From Duganella sp. BJB476 (GTDB lineage: Bacteria > Pseudomonadota > Gammaproteobacteria > Burkholderiales > Burkholderiaceae_D): DNA of 64,000 nucleotides. Positions 26,300 through 38,204 of the stretch are shown in pieces (position 1 is the stretch's first letter; each line of letters starts with the position of its first letter). Both the position numbers and the translations under genes were made by a program. Under the pieces are notes generated by a model that was not told where the DNA came from, ran no database searches, and saw only the letters and a program-made list of their open reading frames with translations. The stretch covers positions 124,001-188,000 of the forward strand of contig NZ_QVIO01000002.1 of assembly GCF_003416895.1 (NCBI RefSeq), in the 5' to 3' direction.

Positions 26300-27670
26300 A
26301 TGAATATCGAAAAACTTACCGTGTTGGCGTTGGCCGACACGATGCTGGCCTCCGACCGCAGCCTGGGCAGCCTGATCTCGGCATGTGGCAGTGTTTTCGG
26401 TATGTCGCCGTTATGGGCGCCCAGCATCTGCGCGGCGCTCATCGAACGGACCGGCGAAAACTTCTATCACTTCAGCCGGCACGAACTCGCCGACATCCTG
26501 CTGCATCTCCTCGGCCGCGGAAGCGACGACGTCCATGACGACGAGGATGAAGACAATCCCGAGGAATACACGGAAGTAGCGGAGCGCCTGGAATTGCCGG
26601 AAGTGCGGCGCTACTGCATCGAGCCGCCTATCCGCCCGCCGCAGACCGCATGGGTCGCCGCGCTCGCGCTGCCGCAACTGCCCTCGGTCGGCGCCCTGGC
26701 AGCCTGGCTGGACGAACCGGTCGGCGCGCTCGCCTGGTTCGCCGACCAATGGCGCCTGGCGAGCGACGCGCAATCGCGCCTGCAGCACTACCACTACCGA
26801 TGGGTTCCAAAACGCAACGGCGGCCAGCGCCTGATCGAAATCCCCAAGGCGCGCCTGCGCGTCTTGCAGCAAAAGATACTGCGCCACCTGCTCGATCGGC
26901 TGCCGCCGCACCCCGCCGCCCATGGCTTCCGGCGCGGACATTCCTGCGTCACCCACGCAGCGCTGCACGCCGGTCGACCTGTCGTCGTCCGCATGGACCT
27001 GAAGGATTTTTTCCCGAGCATACAACTCGCGCGCATCCATGCGCTGTTCGAAAAACTGGACTACCCGCCGGCAGTGGCCGGAACGCTGGCACGCATTTGC
27101 GTGAACCGCGCACCACAAGGCGTTTTTAAGGAAGCCGGTTCGCTCCCATGGGCCGAGCGCCAGGTCTTGAGGTCACCCCACCTGCCGCAAGGTTCTCCCT
27201 GCTCGCCCGCGCTGGCCAATCTGTGCGCCTACCGTCTCGACATGCGCCTGGAAGCGCTGGCGCAGTCGCTGGGCGCGACGTACAGCCGCTACGCGGATGA
27301 CCTGGCATTTTCCGGCGATCGTGATTTTGCGCGCGCCGCGGAACGCTTCAATATCCAGGTCGCCGCCATTGCGCTTGAGGAGGGCTTCCGCATCAACACC
27401 CGCAAGACACGCCTGATGCGCGAAGGAACCCGCCAGCGGTTGACCGGCGTTGTGGTCAACGCCCACCCCAACATCGCGCGCGACGAATACGACAGACTGA
27501 AAGCCACGCTGACGAACTGCGTGCGGCATGGGCCTGCGTCCCAGAACCGAGATCGCCATCCCGACTTCCACGCCCATCTGGCAGGCAGGATTTCGCACGT
27601 AAAGATGGTCAACGCGAATCGCGCAGTCAAACTGCAACGGCTTCTGGAAGCCATTGCATGGACAGTCTGA
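26300..27670 (+). CDS. ret: retron reverse transcriptase with N-terminal extension
   Basis: A 456-residue protein. Residues about 160-450 form a retron/group-II-like RT: palm Asp in MDLKDFF (near 233), LPQGSPCSPALAN, catalytic YADD (331-334), and the domain-7 block LTGVVVN (381-387) matching the retron VTG motif. HAALH (219-223) stands where retrons carry NAXXH. The first 150 residues are a helical extension with an acidic linker (77-91) of unknown function, recalling the extended RTs of myxobacterial retrons. I chose ATG 26300 because the in-frame upstream region is the ncRNA. It would convert the msd into branched msDNA. No separate effector gene follows. Confidence 0.88.
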   Translation: MNIEKLTVLALADTMLASDRSLGSLISACGSVFGMSPLWAPSICAALIERTGENFYHFSRHELADILLHLLGRGSDDVHDDEDEDNPEEYTEVAERLELPEVRRYCIEPPIRPPQTAWVAALALPQLPSVGALAAWLDEPVGALAWFADQWRLASDAQSRLQHYHYRWVPKRNGGQRLIEIPKARLRVLQQKILRHLLDRLPPHPAAHGFRRGHSCVTHAALHAGRPVVVRMDLKDFFPSIQLARIHALFEKLDYPPAVAGTLARICVNRAPQGVFKEAGSLPWAERQVLRSPHLPQGSPCSPALANLCAYRLDMRLEALAQSLGATYSRYADDLAFSGDRDFARAAERFNIQVAAIALEEGFRINTRKTRLMREGTRQRLTGVVVNAHPNIARDEYDRLKATLTNCVRHGPASQNRDRHPDFHAHLAGRISHVKMVNANRAVKLQRLLEAIAWTV

Positions 27671-27714
27671 ACAAAGCCCGGACCTGTCCTTGTCAGATGA
27701 TCACCCGACTCGCA

Positions 27715-27789
27715 TCACATCTGCAACGATTCGATCGCCTGAAGCATGTGTTCCAGACAATCGATTAGACGCTGCTGATCCTTACTCAT
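27715..27789 (-). pseudogene. truncated HepT (HEPN) toxin remnant
   Basis: A 24-codon reading frame starting MSKDQQRLIDCLEHMLQAIE, which matches the first helix of HepT-family HEPN ribonuclease toxins, then stops at TGA. Intact HepT proteins are about 110-140 residues, and the catalytic RX4-6H motif is missing. It overlaps the mntA-like stop by ATGA, as in intact mntA-hepT modules. The region beyond the stop does not restore the frame, so this is a 3'-deleted gene next to the retron. Confidence 0.7.
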
Positions 27790-28076
27790 ATCGGAACTGC
27801 CTCCGCCAACACAGCCGCGCGGAATTTTTCTGGTAACGCCTTTGGAGTCAGCACGTCTACCGGCACGCCCAGTAACGAGGAGAGTTCATGGCGGATGGCG
27901 CCTATATCGAATAACGTGGTATCAGGGGTTGGATCAATAAGGATGTCCAGGTCACTATCTTCCTTATCGCACCCCTGCAGCGCAGATCCGAACACGCGGG
28001 GATTGCTGGCGCGATGACCCAACACAATCCTCCGGATTGCTTCGCGATGTGCATGGAATGCAATAGATGGCTTCAT
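27786..28076 (-). CDS. MNT-domain nucleotidyltransferase antitoxin (MntA-like)
   Basis: A 96-residue minimal nucleotidyltransferase. The catalytic pattern GSALQG followed by DSDLDILID supplies the GS and DXD motifs. MntA proteins neutralise HepT by adding AMP to it; here the partner is reduced to 24 codons, so the antitoxin appears orphaned. The start at ATG 28076 was preferred over upstream in-frame starts because it gives the standard domain length. Confidence 0.85.
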   Translation of the reverse strand: MKPSIAFHAHREAIRRIVLGHRASNPRVFGSALQGCDKEDSDLDILIDPTPDTTLFDIGAIRHELSSLLGVPVDVLTPKALPEKFRAAVLAEAVPI

Positions 28077-28169
28077 GAGGTCAACGTGCAGCATGAATGC
28101 AGTTGGCGGAATTGTAGCATCGTGAGGCATTGCCCTCTCCGCCAACACATTTTCACTGCAACTACCGGC

Positions 28170-29954
28170 CTAGTCCAGGTTCGGATACGGGCTCTTGCCG
28201 CCTTCCGCGATGAACAGGTCGATGCGCGCCTCCAGCACCGGCAGCGGCACGGAGCCCAGTTGCAGCACCGTGTCGTGGAAGGCGCGGATGTCGAACTTGG
28301 TGCCCAGCGCCGCCTCGGCCTTCTTGCGCGCGTTGATGATGCTCATCTCGCCCAGGTAGTAGGACAGCGCCTGGCCCGGCCACGAAATATAGCGGTCCAC
28401 TTCCGTCTCGATCTCATGATCGGACAGCGCGGTGTTGTCGTGCAGGTAGTCCTGCGCCTGCTTGCGGGTCCAGCCCTTGCTGTGGATGCCCGTGTCGACC
28501 ACCAGCCGCGACGCGCGCCAGGCCTGGTAGCTCAACATGCCGAACACCTCATACGGCGTTTCGTACATGCCCATCTCCACGCCCAAGCGCTCCGAGTACA
28601 GCGCCCAGCCTTCGCCATACGCCGAGATATAGGCGTTGCGGAACGGCGGACGGCCCTTCTGCTCCATCGCCACCGGCATCTGGAAGGCGTGGCCCGGCGC
28701 CGATTCGTGCAGCGTCAACGCCGGCATCGAATACAGCGCGCGCGCCGGCAGATTGTAGGTGTTGACCAGGTAGACGCCCGGACCGCCACGGCCCGAGGTG
28801 TAGAACGGCGCCTGGTCGTCCGGCACCGGGATCACCGCGAAGCGGCGGCGCGGCAGGTAGCCGAAGTACTGGCCGACCTTGGCGTCGAACTTCTTGGCCA
28901 CCCAGGCGGAGCGCATCAAGAGCTCTTCCGGCGTCTTGGCGTAGAAGCGCGGATCGGTGCGCAGGAATTGCAGGAAGGCCGGCAGGTCGCCTTCGAAGCC
29001 GGTCTGCTTGATCACGTCGTGCATCTCGGCGCGGATCTTGGCCATTTCGCTCAGGCCGATCTGGTGGATCTGGTCCGCGCTCATCGTGGTGGTGGTGAAC
29101 TCGACGATCTTCGACTGGTAGTAGGCTTTACCGTCCGGCAGGCTCTCGGCCGCCAGCGCCTCGCGCGCCTTCGGCACATACTCCTCGCGCATGAACTTGA
29201 GCAGCTTGGCATACGACGGCACCACGTAGGCCTGGATCGCCTTCACGCCTTCCGCGCGCAGCGCTTCCTGCTGCGCCGCCGGCATGGTGGCCGGCATGCT
29301 CTTGAACGGGAAGTAGAACACCGTGTCCTGCGGCGTCTTGGCGTCGGTGACGGAGGTGATCGACGAATCGCGGCCGATCAGCGTGACCTTGGGCGGCGTG
29401 AAGCCGCGCGCCAGGCCGGCGCGCATATTGTCCATCTCCTCGTTGAAGTAGCGCGGCGTCTCCGCCAGTTGCTTCAGATAGTCCTGGAACTGCTTTTCAT
29501 TGGTCAGCGGCTTGCGCGCGCCGGATGCCATATTGGACCAGAAGGCCGAATCGGCGTTCAGCGGTTTCTCGTATTCGCGGAACACCTGGCCGGCGATCAG
29601 CGCGGCGATCTGCGCCTTGTACACCTGGTAATTGATGCGCTCCGGCGCCGACAGCTTGTCCTGCGAGATGCCGTCCAGCTTCTTCATCACGCCCTGCCAG
29701 TACGCCAGCCGCTTGGCCTGGGTGACGGCATCGATGCGCGGCAGCGACGGCGAGACGCCGTTGTCGTCGTCTTCATCCTCTTCCTGTTTCTGGCTGATGC
29801 GCCACTTCCACTCCTGGGTGTAGATGGCTTTGAACTGCGCGTCGGCGGGGCCGGGCTTGATGGCCGGCGCCGGATCGGCATGGGCGGCAACGGTGACTGT
29901 GGCGGCTAACAACATGCATGCGCCGGCGATGGCGGCGCTGAACTTCTTTTCCAT
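28170..29954 (-). CDS. DUF885 family exported protein (putative peptidase)
   Basis: A 594-residue protein with a signal peptide (1-26). DUF885 proteins are thought to be thermolysin-like zinc peptidases; the TLHESAPGHAFQM segment carries the HEXXXGH metal-binding pattern. Other typical blocks are SGRGGPGVYLVNTYNLP and YGEGWALYSERLG. It probably works in the periplasm on peptides, with unknown substrates. It lies 22 bp downstream of the response-regulator gene on the same strand, so it might be co-transcribed. Confidence 0.85.
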   Translation of the reverse strand: MEKKFSAAIAGACMLLAATVTVAAHADPAPAIKPGPADAQFKAIYTQEWKWRISQKQEEDEDDDNGVSPSLPRIDAVTQAKRLAYWQGVMKKLDGISQDKLSAPERINYQVYKAQIAALIAGQVFREYEKPLNADSAFWSNMASGARKPLTNEKQFQDYLKQLAETPRYFNEEMDNMRAGLARGFTPPKVTLIGRDSSITSVTDAKTPQDTVFYFPFKSMPATMPAAQQEALRAEGVKAIQAYVVPSYAKLLKFMREEYVPKAREALAAESLPDGKAYYQSKIVEFTTTTMSADQIHQIGLSEMAKIRAEMHDVIKQTGFEGDLPAFLQFLRTDPRFYAKTPEELLMRSAWVAKKFDAKVGQYFGYLPRRRFAVIPVPDDQAPFYTSGRGGPGVYLVNTYNLPARALYSMPALTLHESAPGHAFQMPVAMEQKGRPPFRNAYISAYGEGWALYSERLGVEMGMYETPYEVFGMLSYQAWRASRLVVDTGIHSKGWTRKQAQDYLHDNTALSDHEIETEVDRYISWPGQALSYYLGEMSIINARKKAEAALGTKFDIRAFHDTVLQLGSVPLPVLEARIDLFIAEGGKSPYPNLD

Positions 29955-29976
29955 AACACTCCAGGGGAAGGGTTGA

Positions 29977-32181
29977 TTACATGTCCAACAGGTTGCGGCG
30001 TTCGCGCAGCAGCGCGGTGAAGGCATCGGCGCTGACGGGGCGGCTGAAGAAGTAGCCCTGCATCTCGTCGCAACCGCGTTCGGTCAGGAACTGCACCTGC
30101 TCGCGGGTCTCCACACCCTCGGCGATCACACGCATGTTCAGGTTGTGCGCCAGCGAGATCACCGACAGCGCGATGGCGGCGTCGTTGGCGTTGGTGGTGA
30201 CGTCGTCGACAAAGGATTTATCGATCTTCAGCACGTCGATCGGGAAGCGCTTCAGGTAGCTCAAGCTGGAATAGCCGGTGCCGAAGTCGTCCAGCGAGAC
30301 GCTGACGCCGATGGCCTTCAGGCGGCGCAACGCCGCCACCGCCTTGTCCGGATCGCCCATCACCGTGCCTTCGGTGATTTCCAGGCCCAGGTACTCGGGC
30401 GCGACGCCGAACTTGCGCAGCGTGCTTTCCACATACGGCACCGTGGCGTCGTTGGCGAACTGGCCGGCCGCCAGGTTGACCGACACCTTGATGTCGCCCA
30501 GCCCCTGGTCGTGCCACACCTTGATCTGCGCGCACACGCTCTCCAGCACCCATTCGCCGATCGAGTTCACCAGCCCGTACTCCTCGGCCAGCGGGATGAA
30601 GCGGTTCGGCGGCACCTTGCCCAGCACCGCGTTATCCCAGCGCAGCAGCGCTTCCGCGCCCAGCATGGCGCCGGTCTTCAAACACATTTGCGGCTGGTAG
30701 TGCACCTCGAATTCGTCGCGCGCGATGGCGCCGCGCAGCTGGCCCTGGATCGCCAGCTTGTCGCGGATTTCCGCGTCCATGCGCTCGGTGAAGAAGGCGT
30801 AGTTGTCGCGGCCGATTTCCTTGGCCCGGAACAGCGCCGTGTCGCCGTTGCGCACCAGCTCATCGAAGCTGTCGCCGTCGGTCAGGCTGACGGCGATGCC
30901 GATGCTGGAGGTGACGGTGATCTGTTGGCCGTCGATCATCAGTTCCTTGCGCAGGCCGCCCAGGATCTTCTGCGCCAGCGCCATCGTCGCGCCCAGCTGG
31001 GCGTCGTCCGGCACGATGATCTGGAATTCGTCGCCGCCCTGGCGGGTGACGATGTCGCCTTCGCGCACGGTCTCGGACAGGAACTTCGACACCACCTGCA
31101 GCGCCTTGTCGCCGACGTCGTGGCCGTAGGAGTCGTTGATGCTCTTGAAGCGGTCCAGGTCCAGGCACATGACGGCCACACAGCGGTGCTCGCGCTTGGC
31201 CGTGGCCAGCGTCTGCTCGAAGCGCTGGCGCGCCAGCAGGCGGTTCGGCAGGCCGGTCAGCGCGTCGTGGTTGGACAGGAAATCGATCAGGTGCTGCTCG
31301 GCCTTGCGCTCGGTAAGGTCCATGAACACCGCCACGTGGTTGATCACGTGGCCCTGCTCGTCCTTGACCACCGAGGCGCTCAGCAGGCCGGGATAGGTGT
31401 CGCCGTTCTTGCGACGCGCCAGGATCTCGCCCGACCAGTGGCCGGTCTTGACGATGGACTGCGCCATCAGCTCGAAGGACTTGGCGTCCGGCTCGCCGGC
31501 GTGCAGCAGCGCCACGCTCTGCCCCACCACCTCCTCAGCGCTGTAGCCGGAGATCTGGGTGAAGGCGGGATTGGTGGCGACGATGCGCGCGTCGCGGTCG
31601 GTGACGACGATGGCGTCCTGGGTGGCCTCGAACACCTGGCTGGAAAGACGCATGAATTCTTCGTTGGCGCGGCGCTGCTCGACTTCCTTTTCCAGCGACG
31701 CGGCCAGCGCGGCCAGCTCGGTGGTGCGCTCGATCACGCGCTCCTCCAGCAAGGCGCGTTCGGCCGCCAGCGCCTGCTGGGCGCGGCCCAGCCGCACGTG
31801 GGCGTCGGTGCGGGCCAGGATTTCCTCGGCCTGGAACGGCTTGGCGATGAAGTCGACGGCGCCCAGCGCAAAGCCGCGCACCTTGTCGTCGGTGTCATGC
31901 TGGGCCGACAGGAAGATCACCGGCACCTGGCTCAGCTCCGGCGACGCCTTCAGGCGGCGGCACACTTCGAAGCCGTCGATGCCGGGCATGCGCACATCCA
32001 GCAGTATCAGTTCCGGCGGACGTGACTGCGCGGTCCACAGGGCCAGCTCGCCGTTGGGCGCCTGGCGCACGTAGTAGCCCGCTTCGGTCAGCAGGTCGCT
32101 CAGCAGTTTGAGCGAGGCCGGCGTGTCCTCCACGATCAGCACTTCGCCCTTGGTGTGTTGTTCCGACAAATCCCGATGCAT
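29977..32181 (-). CDS. response regulator with PAS, GGDEF and EAL domains
   Basis: A 734-residue c-di-GMP signalling protein. REC domain 12-125 with phospho-acceptor D62 (LLDVRMPG); a coiled linker; PAS about 165-280; GGDEF with intact RQGGDEF; EAL beginning at EALLRWDN with the loop-6 sequence DDFGTGYSSLSYL. Both catalytic signatures look intact, so it may make or degrade c-di-GMP. The start at ATG 32181 is the first giving the REC N-terminus. It lies 68 bp downstream of the hybrid kinase and is the likely output of that kinase. Confidence 0.92.
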   Translation of the reverse strand: MHRDLSEQHTKGEVLIVEDTPASLKLLSDLLTEAGYYVRQAPNGELALWTAQSRPPELILLDVRMPGIDGFEVCRRLKASPELSQVPVIFLSAQHDTDDKVRGFALGAVDFIAKPFQAEEILARTDAHVRLGRAQQALAAERALLEERVIERTTELAALAASLEKEVEQRRANEEFMRLSSQVFEATQDAIVVTDRDARIVATNPAFTQISGYSAEEVVGQSVALLHAGEPDAKSFELMAQSIVKTGHWSGEILARRKNGDTYPGLLSASVVKDEQGHVINHVAVFMDLTERKAEQHLIDFLSNHDALTGLPNRLLARQRFEQTLATAKREHRCVAVMCLDLDRFKSINDSYGHDVGDKALQVVSKFLSETVREGDIVTRQGGDEFQIIVPDDAQLGATMALAQKILGGLRKELMIDGQQITVTSSIGIAVSLTDGDSFDELVRNGDTALFRAKEIGRDNYAFFTERMDAEIRDKLAIQGQLRGAIARDEFEVHYQPQMCLKTGAMLGAEALLRWDNAVLGKVPPNRFIPLAEEYGLVNSIGEWVLESVCAQIKVWHDQGLGDIKVSVNLAAGQFANDATVPYVESTLRKFGVAPEYLGLEITEGTVMGDPDKAVAALRRLKAIGVSVSLDDFGTGYSSLSYLKRFPIDVLKIDKSFVDDVTTNANDAAIALSVISLAHNLNMRVIAEGVETREQVQFLTERGCDEMQGYFFSRPVSADAFTALLRERRNLLDM

Positions 32182-32249
32182 GTAATGCTCTTTCGCCTGG
32201 TTTGCTGCCACGTTTTGCCGCCATATTGGCTGCCACTATCATATACCCG

Positions 32250-34829
<2,580 letters not shown>

Positions 34830-34956
34830 CGGAAAACCATTCTTTGGGGTTAATCTATGTATCTTCGACTTAAATCATAGGAGTAAACCGACCTGAAGTC
34901 CATGCATTTAATTGCCCAAAAGGATTTAATTACAGGATCAGCAAGTTTTTACACAT

Positions 34957-36603
34957 TCAAGCAACATCCTTGACAGTATGCAAATGGTCGCAGGCGATGG
35001 CCGTGCTCAGGAACAGCTGTCCGTTCAGCTCGCGCAGCAGCGCGCTGTTGCGCAGGCGGTCCAGCACCGGCCCCTTCACTTCGGCCAGGTGCAGGCCGAT
35101 GGCGCGCCGCTTCAGGCTCTGGTTCAGTTCGCACAGCGCGTACAGCGCGGTGGTGTCGATCGAGCTGACCGCCGTCATCACCAGCACCAGGTGGCGCGCG
35201 CTGGCGTGGGTGGCCAGTTCGCATTCGATGCGCTCGGCCACCGCCTCCATATTGCCGAAGAACAGATTGGCGTCGATGCGCAGCACCAGCAGCTCCGGCT
35301 GGGTTTCGGCCGGATAGCGTTCGATATTGCGGAAATGTTCGGTGCCGGCGATGCGGCCCAGCACCGCGATATGCGGCCGGCTGGCGCGCCAGATCAGGGT
35401 GCCCATCGACAGCGCCACGCCGATCACCACGCCCGCCTCCACGCCCAGCACCAACACGCCCAGGCAGGTCGCGCCCCAGGCCAGCACGTCGCCGCGGTCG
35501 TACTGCCAGGCGGTGCGCACGATGTCCAGTTCCAACAGGCCGAGCACGGCGACGATGATGGTCGCGGCCAGCACCGGCAGCGGCAGCAGCGCCAGCCAGC
35601 CGGTGGGCGCCAGCAGCGCGCAGGCCAGCAGCGCGGCGGTGATCAGGCTGGCCAGCGGCGTGTTGGCGCCGGCGGCGAAATTGACGGCGGAGCGCGACAG
35701 GCTGCCGGTGACGGGGAAGCCGCCGGTCAGCGCGCTGGCGACATTGGCCGCGCCCAGGCCGATCAGCTCATGGTTGCTGACCAGCTTTTCGTTGCGCTTG
35801 AGCGCCAGCGACTGCGCCGCCGACATCGACATCAGGAAAATGATAAAGCCGATCAGCAGCCCCGGTTGCAGCAGCGGCTTCCAGTGCGCGCTGGAGCTGG
35901 CCAGGTTCAGCTGCGGCAGGCCGCCGGGGATGGCGCCGGTGGTGCGCACGCCCATCCCGACCAGGCCGGTGGTGGCCATCAGCACGATGCCGGCCAATAC
36001 CACCACCATCGGCGCCAGCTTGGCGGCGATATCCGCCGCCGCCGGGCGCATGCCGCAGCGTTTCAGCAGGCCGGCCAGGTATTGTTTCGACAGCACCAGC
36101 AGCAGCAGCGATCCGACTCCCAGCACGGCGCTTGGCAGATGCACATGCGGCAGTTCGGCGCCGAGCAAGGTATGCAGCTGGTCGTAGGCGATCACCAGCG
36201 CCGAGCCGACGGTAAAGCCGCTCATCACGGGACGGGAAAAGAAGTTGGCCAGGAAGCCCATGCGCAGCACGCCGCACAGCAGCAGCGCCGCGCCGGAGAT
36301 CAGCGCCAGTTGCGCCGCCAGCACCGCGGCCAGCGATGAGCCGGCAGGCGCCAGCGGACCGATGACGGTGGCCGTCATCAGCGAGATGATGGCCATCGGC
36401 CCCACCGATTGCGTCATGCTGCTGCCGAACAGCGCGTAGATAATCGGCGGCAGGATGCTGGCGTAAATCCCGACCACCGGCGGCAGGCCCGCCACCAGTG
36501 CGTAGGCGGTGCCCTGCGGGATCATCATCATCGCCACCACCAGGCCGGCGGAGATGTCGCCGGCCAGTAGTTCGCGCCGGTAGTGCTTCAACCAATGCAG
36601 CAT
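34957..36603 (-). CDS. SulP family anion transporter with STAS domain
   Basis: A 548-residue permease. The signature GLVVAMMMIPQGTAYALVAGLPPVVGIY opens the membrane domain, which has about 10-12 helices. The cytoplasmic STAS domain (about 430-540) contains VLVMTAVSSIDTTALYAL, the usual Ser/Asp loop. Substrates of bacterial SulP proteins include sulfate, bicarbonate and dicarboxylates and cannot be told apart here. No carbonic anhydrase is adjacent. The gene stands alone. Confidence 0.9.
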   Translation of the reverse strand: MLHWLKHYRRELLAGDISAGLVVAMMMIPQGTAYALVAGLPPVVGIYASILPPIIYALFGSSMTQSVGPMAIISLMTATVIGPLAPAGSSLAAVLAAQLALISGAALLLCGVLRMGFLANFFSRPVMSGFTVGSALVIAYDQLHTLLGAELPHVHLPSAVLGVGSLLLLVLSKQYLAGLLKRCGMRPAAADIAAKLAPMVVVLAGIVLMATTGLVGMGVRTTGAIPGGLPQLNLASSSAHWKPLLQPGLLIGFIIFLMSMSAAQSLALKRNEKLVSNHELIGLGAANVASALTGGFPVTGSLSRSAVNFAAGANTPLASLITAALLACALLAPTGWLALLPLPVLAATIIVAVLGLLELDIVRTAWQYDRGDVLAWGATCLGVLVLGVEAGVVIGVALSMGTLIWRASRPHIAVLGRIAGTEHFRNIERYPAETQPELLVLRIDANLFFGNMEAVAERIECELATHASARHLVLVMTAVSSIDTTALYALCELNQSLKRRAIGLHLAEVKGPVLDRLRNSALLRELNGQLFLSTAIACDHLHTVKDVA

Positions 36604-36816
36604 TGTCAGTCCGTGGTGCTTGAAAATACCGCCAGTCTACGCGATCGGGCTCGAGCGGCCCAGCCTTAGACGTTTTTTATTCTTACATATACGAAATTCA
36701 CATAAGACCAAGTGCTGTCGCGATGGAAAACCGCGCTTGTGTCTCTTTTGCAACTCCAAATTTCCCGCCATGCGCGGCGTTCTGTACAAGTGCCGACGGC
36801 ACTGGCATATTGAGGA

Positions 36817-36842
36817 AACGTTCTAAATAGTACGAACGTTCG
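36817..36842. promoter_or_regulatory. inverted repeats upstream of the porin gene
   Basis: AACGTTC (36817-36823) and GAACGTT (36834-36840) form a dyad, and the second arm is itself inside the palindrome CGAACGTTCG (36833-36842). A TAAAAT -10-like box follows at 36846-36851. A repressor or activator operator is likely; the regulator is unknown. Confidence 0.45.
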
Positions 36843-36881
36843 GTTTAAAATCGAAAAAAAATAAACAACTACTGGAGACAT

Positions 36882-38177
36882 ATGAAAACAAAATTACTTG
36901 CTGGCATGATCGCCGCATGTTGCGCCGCCCCCGTCCTGGCCCAGTCATCTGTCGCGATCTACGGGATTGCCGATGCCGGCCTGATGTACGTCAACAATGG
37001 CGGCAACGACGCCCGGACCAAACTGGTCAGCGGCATCGCCGACGGTTCCCGCCTGGGATTCAAGGGTACGGAAGACATGGGCGGCGGCTACAAGGCTGTC
37101 TTCAACCTTGAGATGCGCGTCCAGCTCGACAATGGCAGCAATCAGGCGGGCAATTTATCCAGCAACCAGGGTTACGCCCTGACCAAAGGCTTGAACTTCA
37201 CCGTGCCGGCCGCCGCCGGCGGCGCAGCCACCGCGGCCAAACTGCTGGCTGGCGTGCAAAGCGCGCTACAGCCCCCGATCAACGTCAACATCAACGGCGC
37301 CCTGTTCGACCGCACGTCGATGGTGGGCCTGGTGACGCCGGTGGGCGCCGTCCTGCTTGGACGGATGTACACCCCCGATTATGAAGTGCTGGCCAACGCC
37401 GACGTGTTCGAAACCGGCACAGCTGGCGGCTGGGGCGGCATCGTCGGCGGCACCGGCGGCTTGTTGACTGCGGGCGTGGCGATCCGTTCCGACAAATCGA
37501 TACAATACCGCGTGCAATCGCCGAACGGCATCAGTGCCGCGCTGATGTACGGCACCGAGAACTCGGGCTATATCGGCATGGACAAACGCTCCTGGGGCGC
37601 CAACCTGTTCTACAAGGCGAACGGGGTGGAAGTCGGCCTCGGTCACAACCGTGGCACCGATCAACTCGGCAATCCCGGCCTGATCACCACCACGCTGGGC
37701 GGTTCCTACAAGATCGACAACTGGAAACTGTTCGCCGGTTACCACCGGCAGCGCAACGACAACTCGGTGATCATCCTGTACGCCGACGCCGCCCTGGCCC
37801 CGACCTTCGCCGCCTTCGGCCCGGCCCTCGGCCCGGTGCTGGCGGGTCAGCTGCACAGCACGCTCGCGCGCACCTTCTACCTGAACGCCGCCAGCACCCA
37901 GGTCGGCTTCCACTATCAGGTCGGCGCCGGGCGCATCATGGCTTCGGTGGCGCGCCAGCAAGACAAGACCGCGTCCGGTAGCGACGCCACCCAGTTCGCC
38001 CTGGGCTACGACCACAACCTGTCCAAGCGCACCGATTTGTACATGGTGGCGGCCTACATCAGGAATCAGGGCGATGGCCAGTATGCGATCGGCGCCGCCA
38101 GCGCCTCGGGCGGATTTACCTCCAAGCCGGGCGAGGCCAGCAAAGGGATCCAGGTCGGCATGCGCCACCGCTTCTGA
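36882..38177 (+). CDS. Gram-negative trimeric porin (Burkholderiales type)
   Basis: A 431-residue outer-membrane porin: signal peptide ending VLAQ, then SSVAIYGIADAGLMYVNNGG, the hallmark start of betaproteobacterial porins, and GLGYDH-like strands. The C-terminal strand ends GMRHRF with Phe. It has an unusual Gly/Ala-rich insert (VPAAAGGAATAAKLL, about 107-125) and a second insert near 310. It allows diffusion of small solutes. The 278 bp upstream hold the inverted repeats and no gene. Confidence 0.92.
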   Translation: MKTKLLAGMIAACCAAPVLAQSSVAIYGIADAGLMYVNNGGNDARTKLVSGIADGSRLGFKGTEDMGGGYKAVFNLEMRVQLDNGSNQAGNLSSNQGYALTKGLNFTVPAAAGGAATAAKLLAGVQSALQPPINVNINGALFDRTSMVGLVTPVGAVLLGRMYTPDYEVLANADVFETGTAGGWGGIVGGTGGLLTAGVAIRSDKSIQYRVQSPNGISAALMYGTENSGYIGMDKRSWGANLFYKANGVEVGLGHNRGTDQLGNPGLITTTLGGSYKIDNWKLFAGYHRQRNDNSVIILYADAALAPTFAAFGPALGPVLAGQLHSTLARTFYLNAASTQVGFHYQVGAGRIMASVARQQDKTASGSDATQFALGYDHNLSKRTDLYMVAAYIRNQGDGQYAIGAASASGGFTSKPGEASKGIQVGMRHRF

Positions 38178-38204
38178 CGGCGGTCAGCGGCAACAGCCCG
38201 TAAG

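Noticed and set aside
36620..36826. A 68-codon frame before the porin
   Set aside because: No ribosome site and no recognisable family; it covers the promoter region of the porin.
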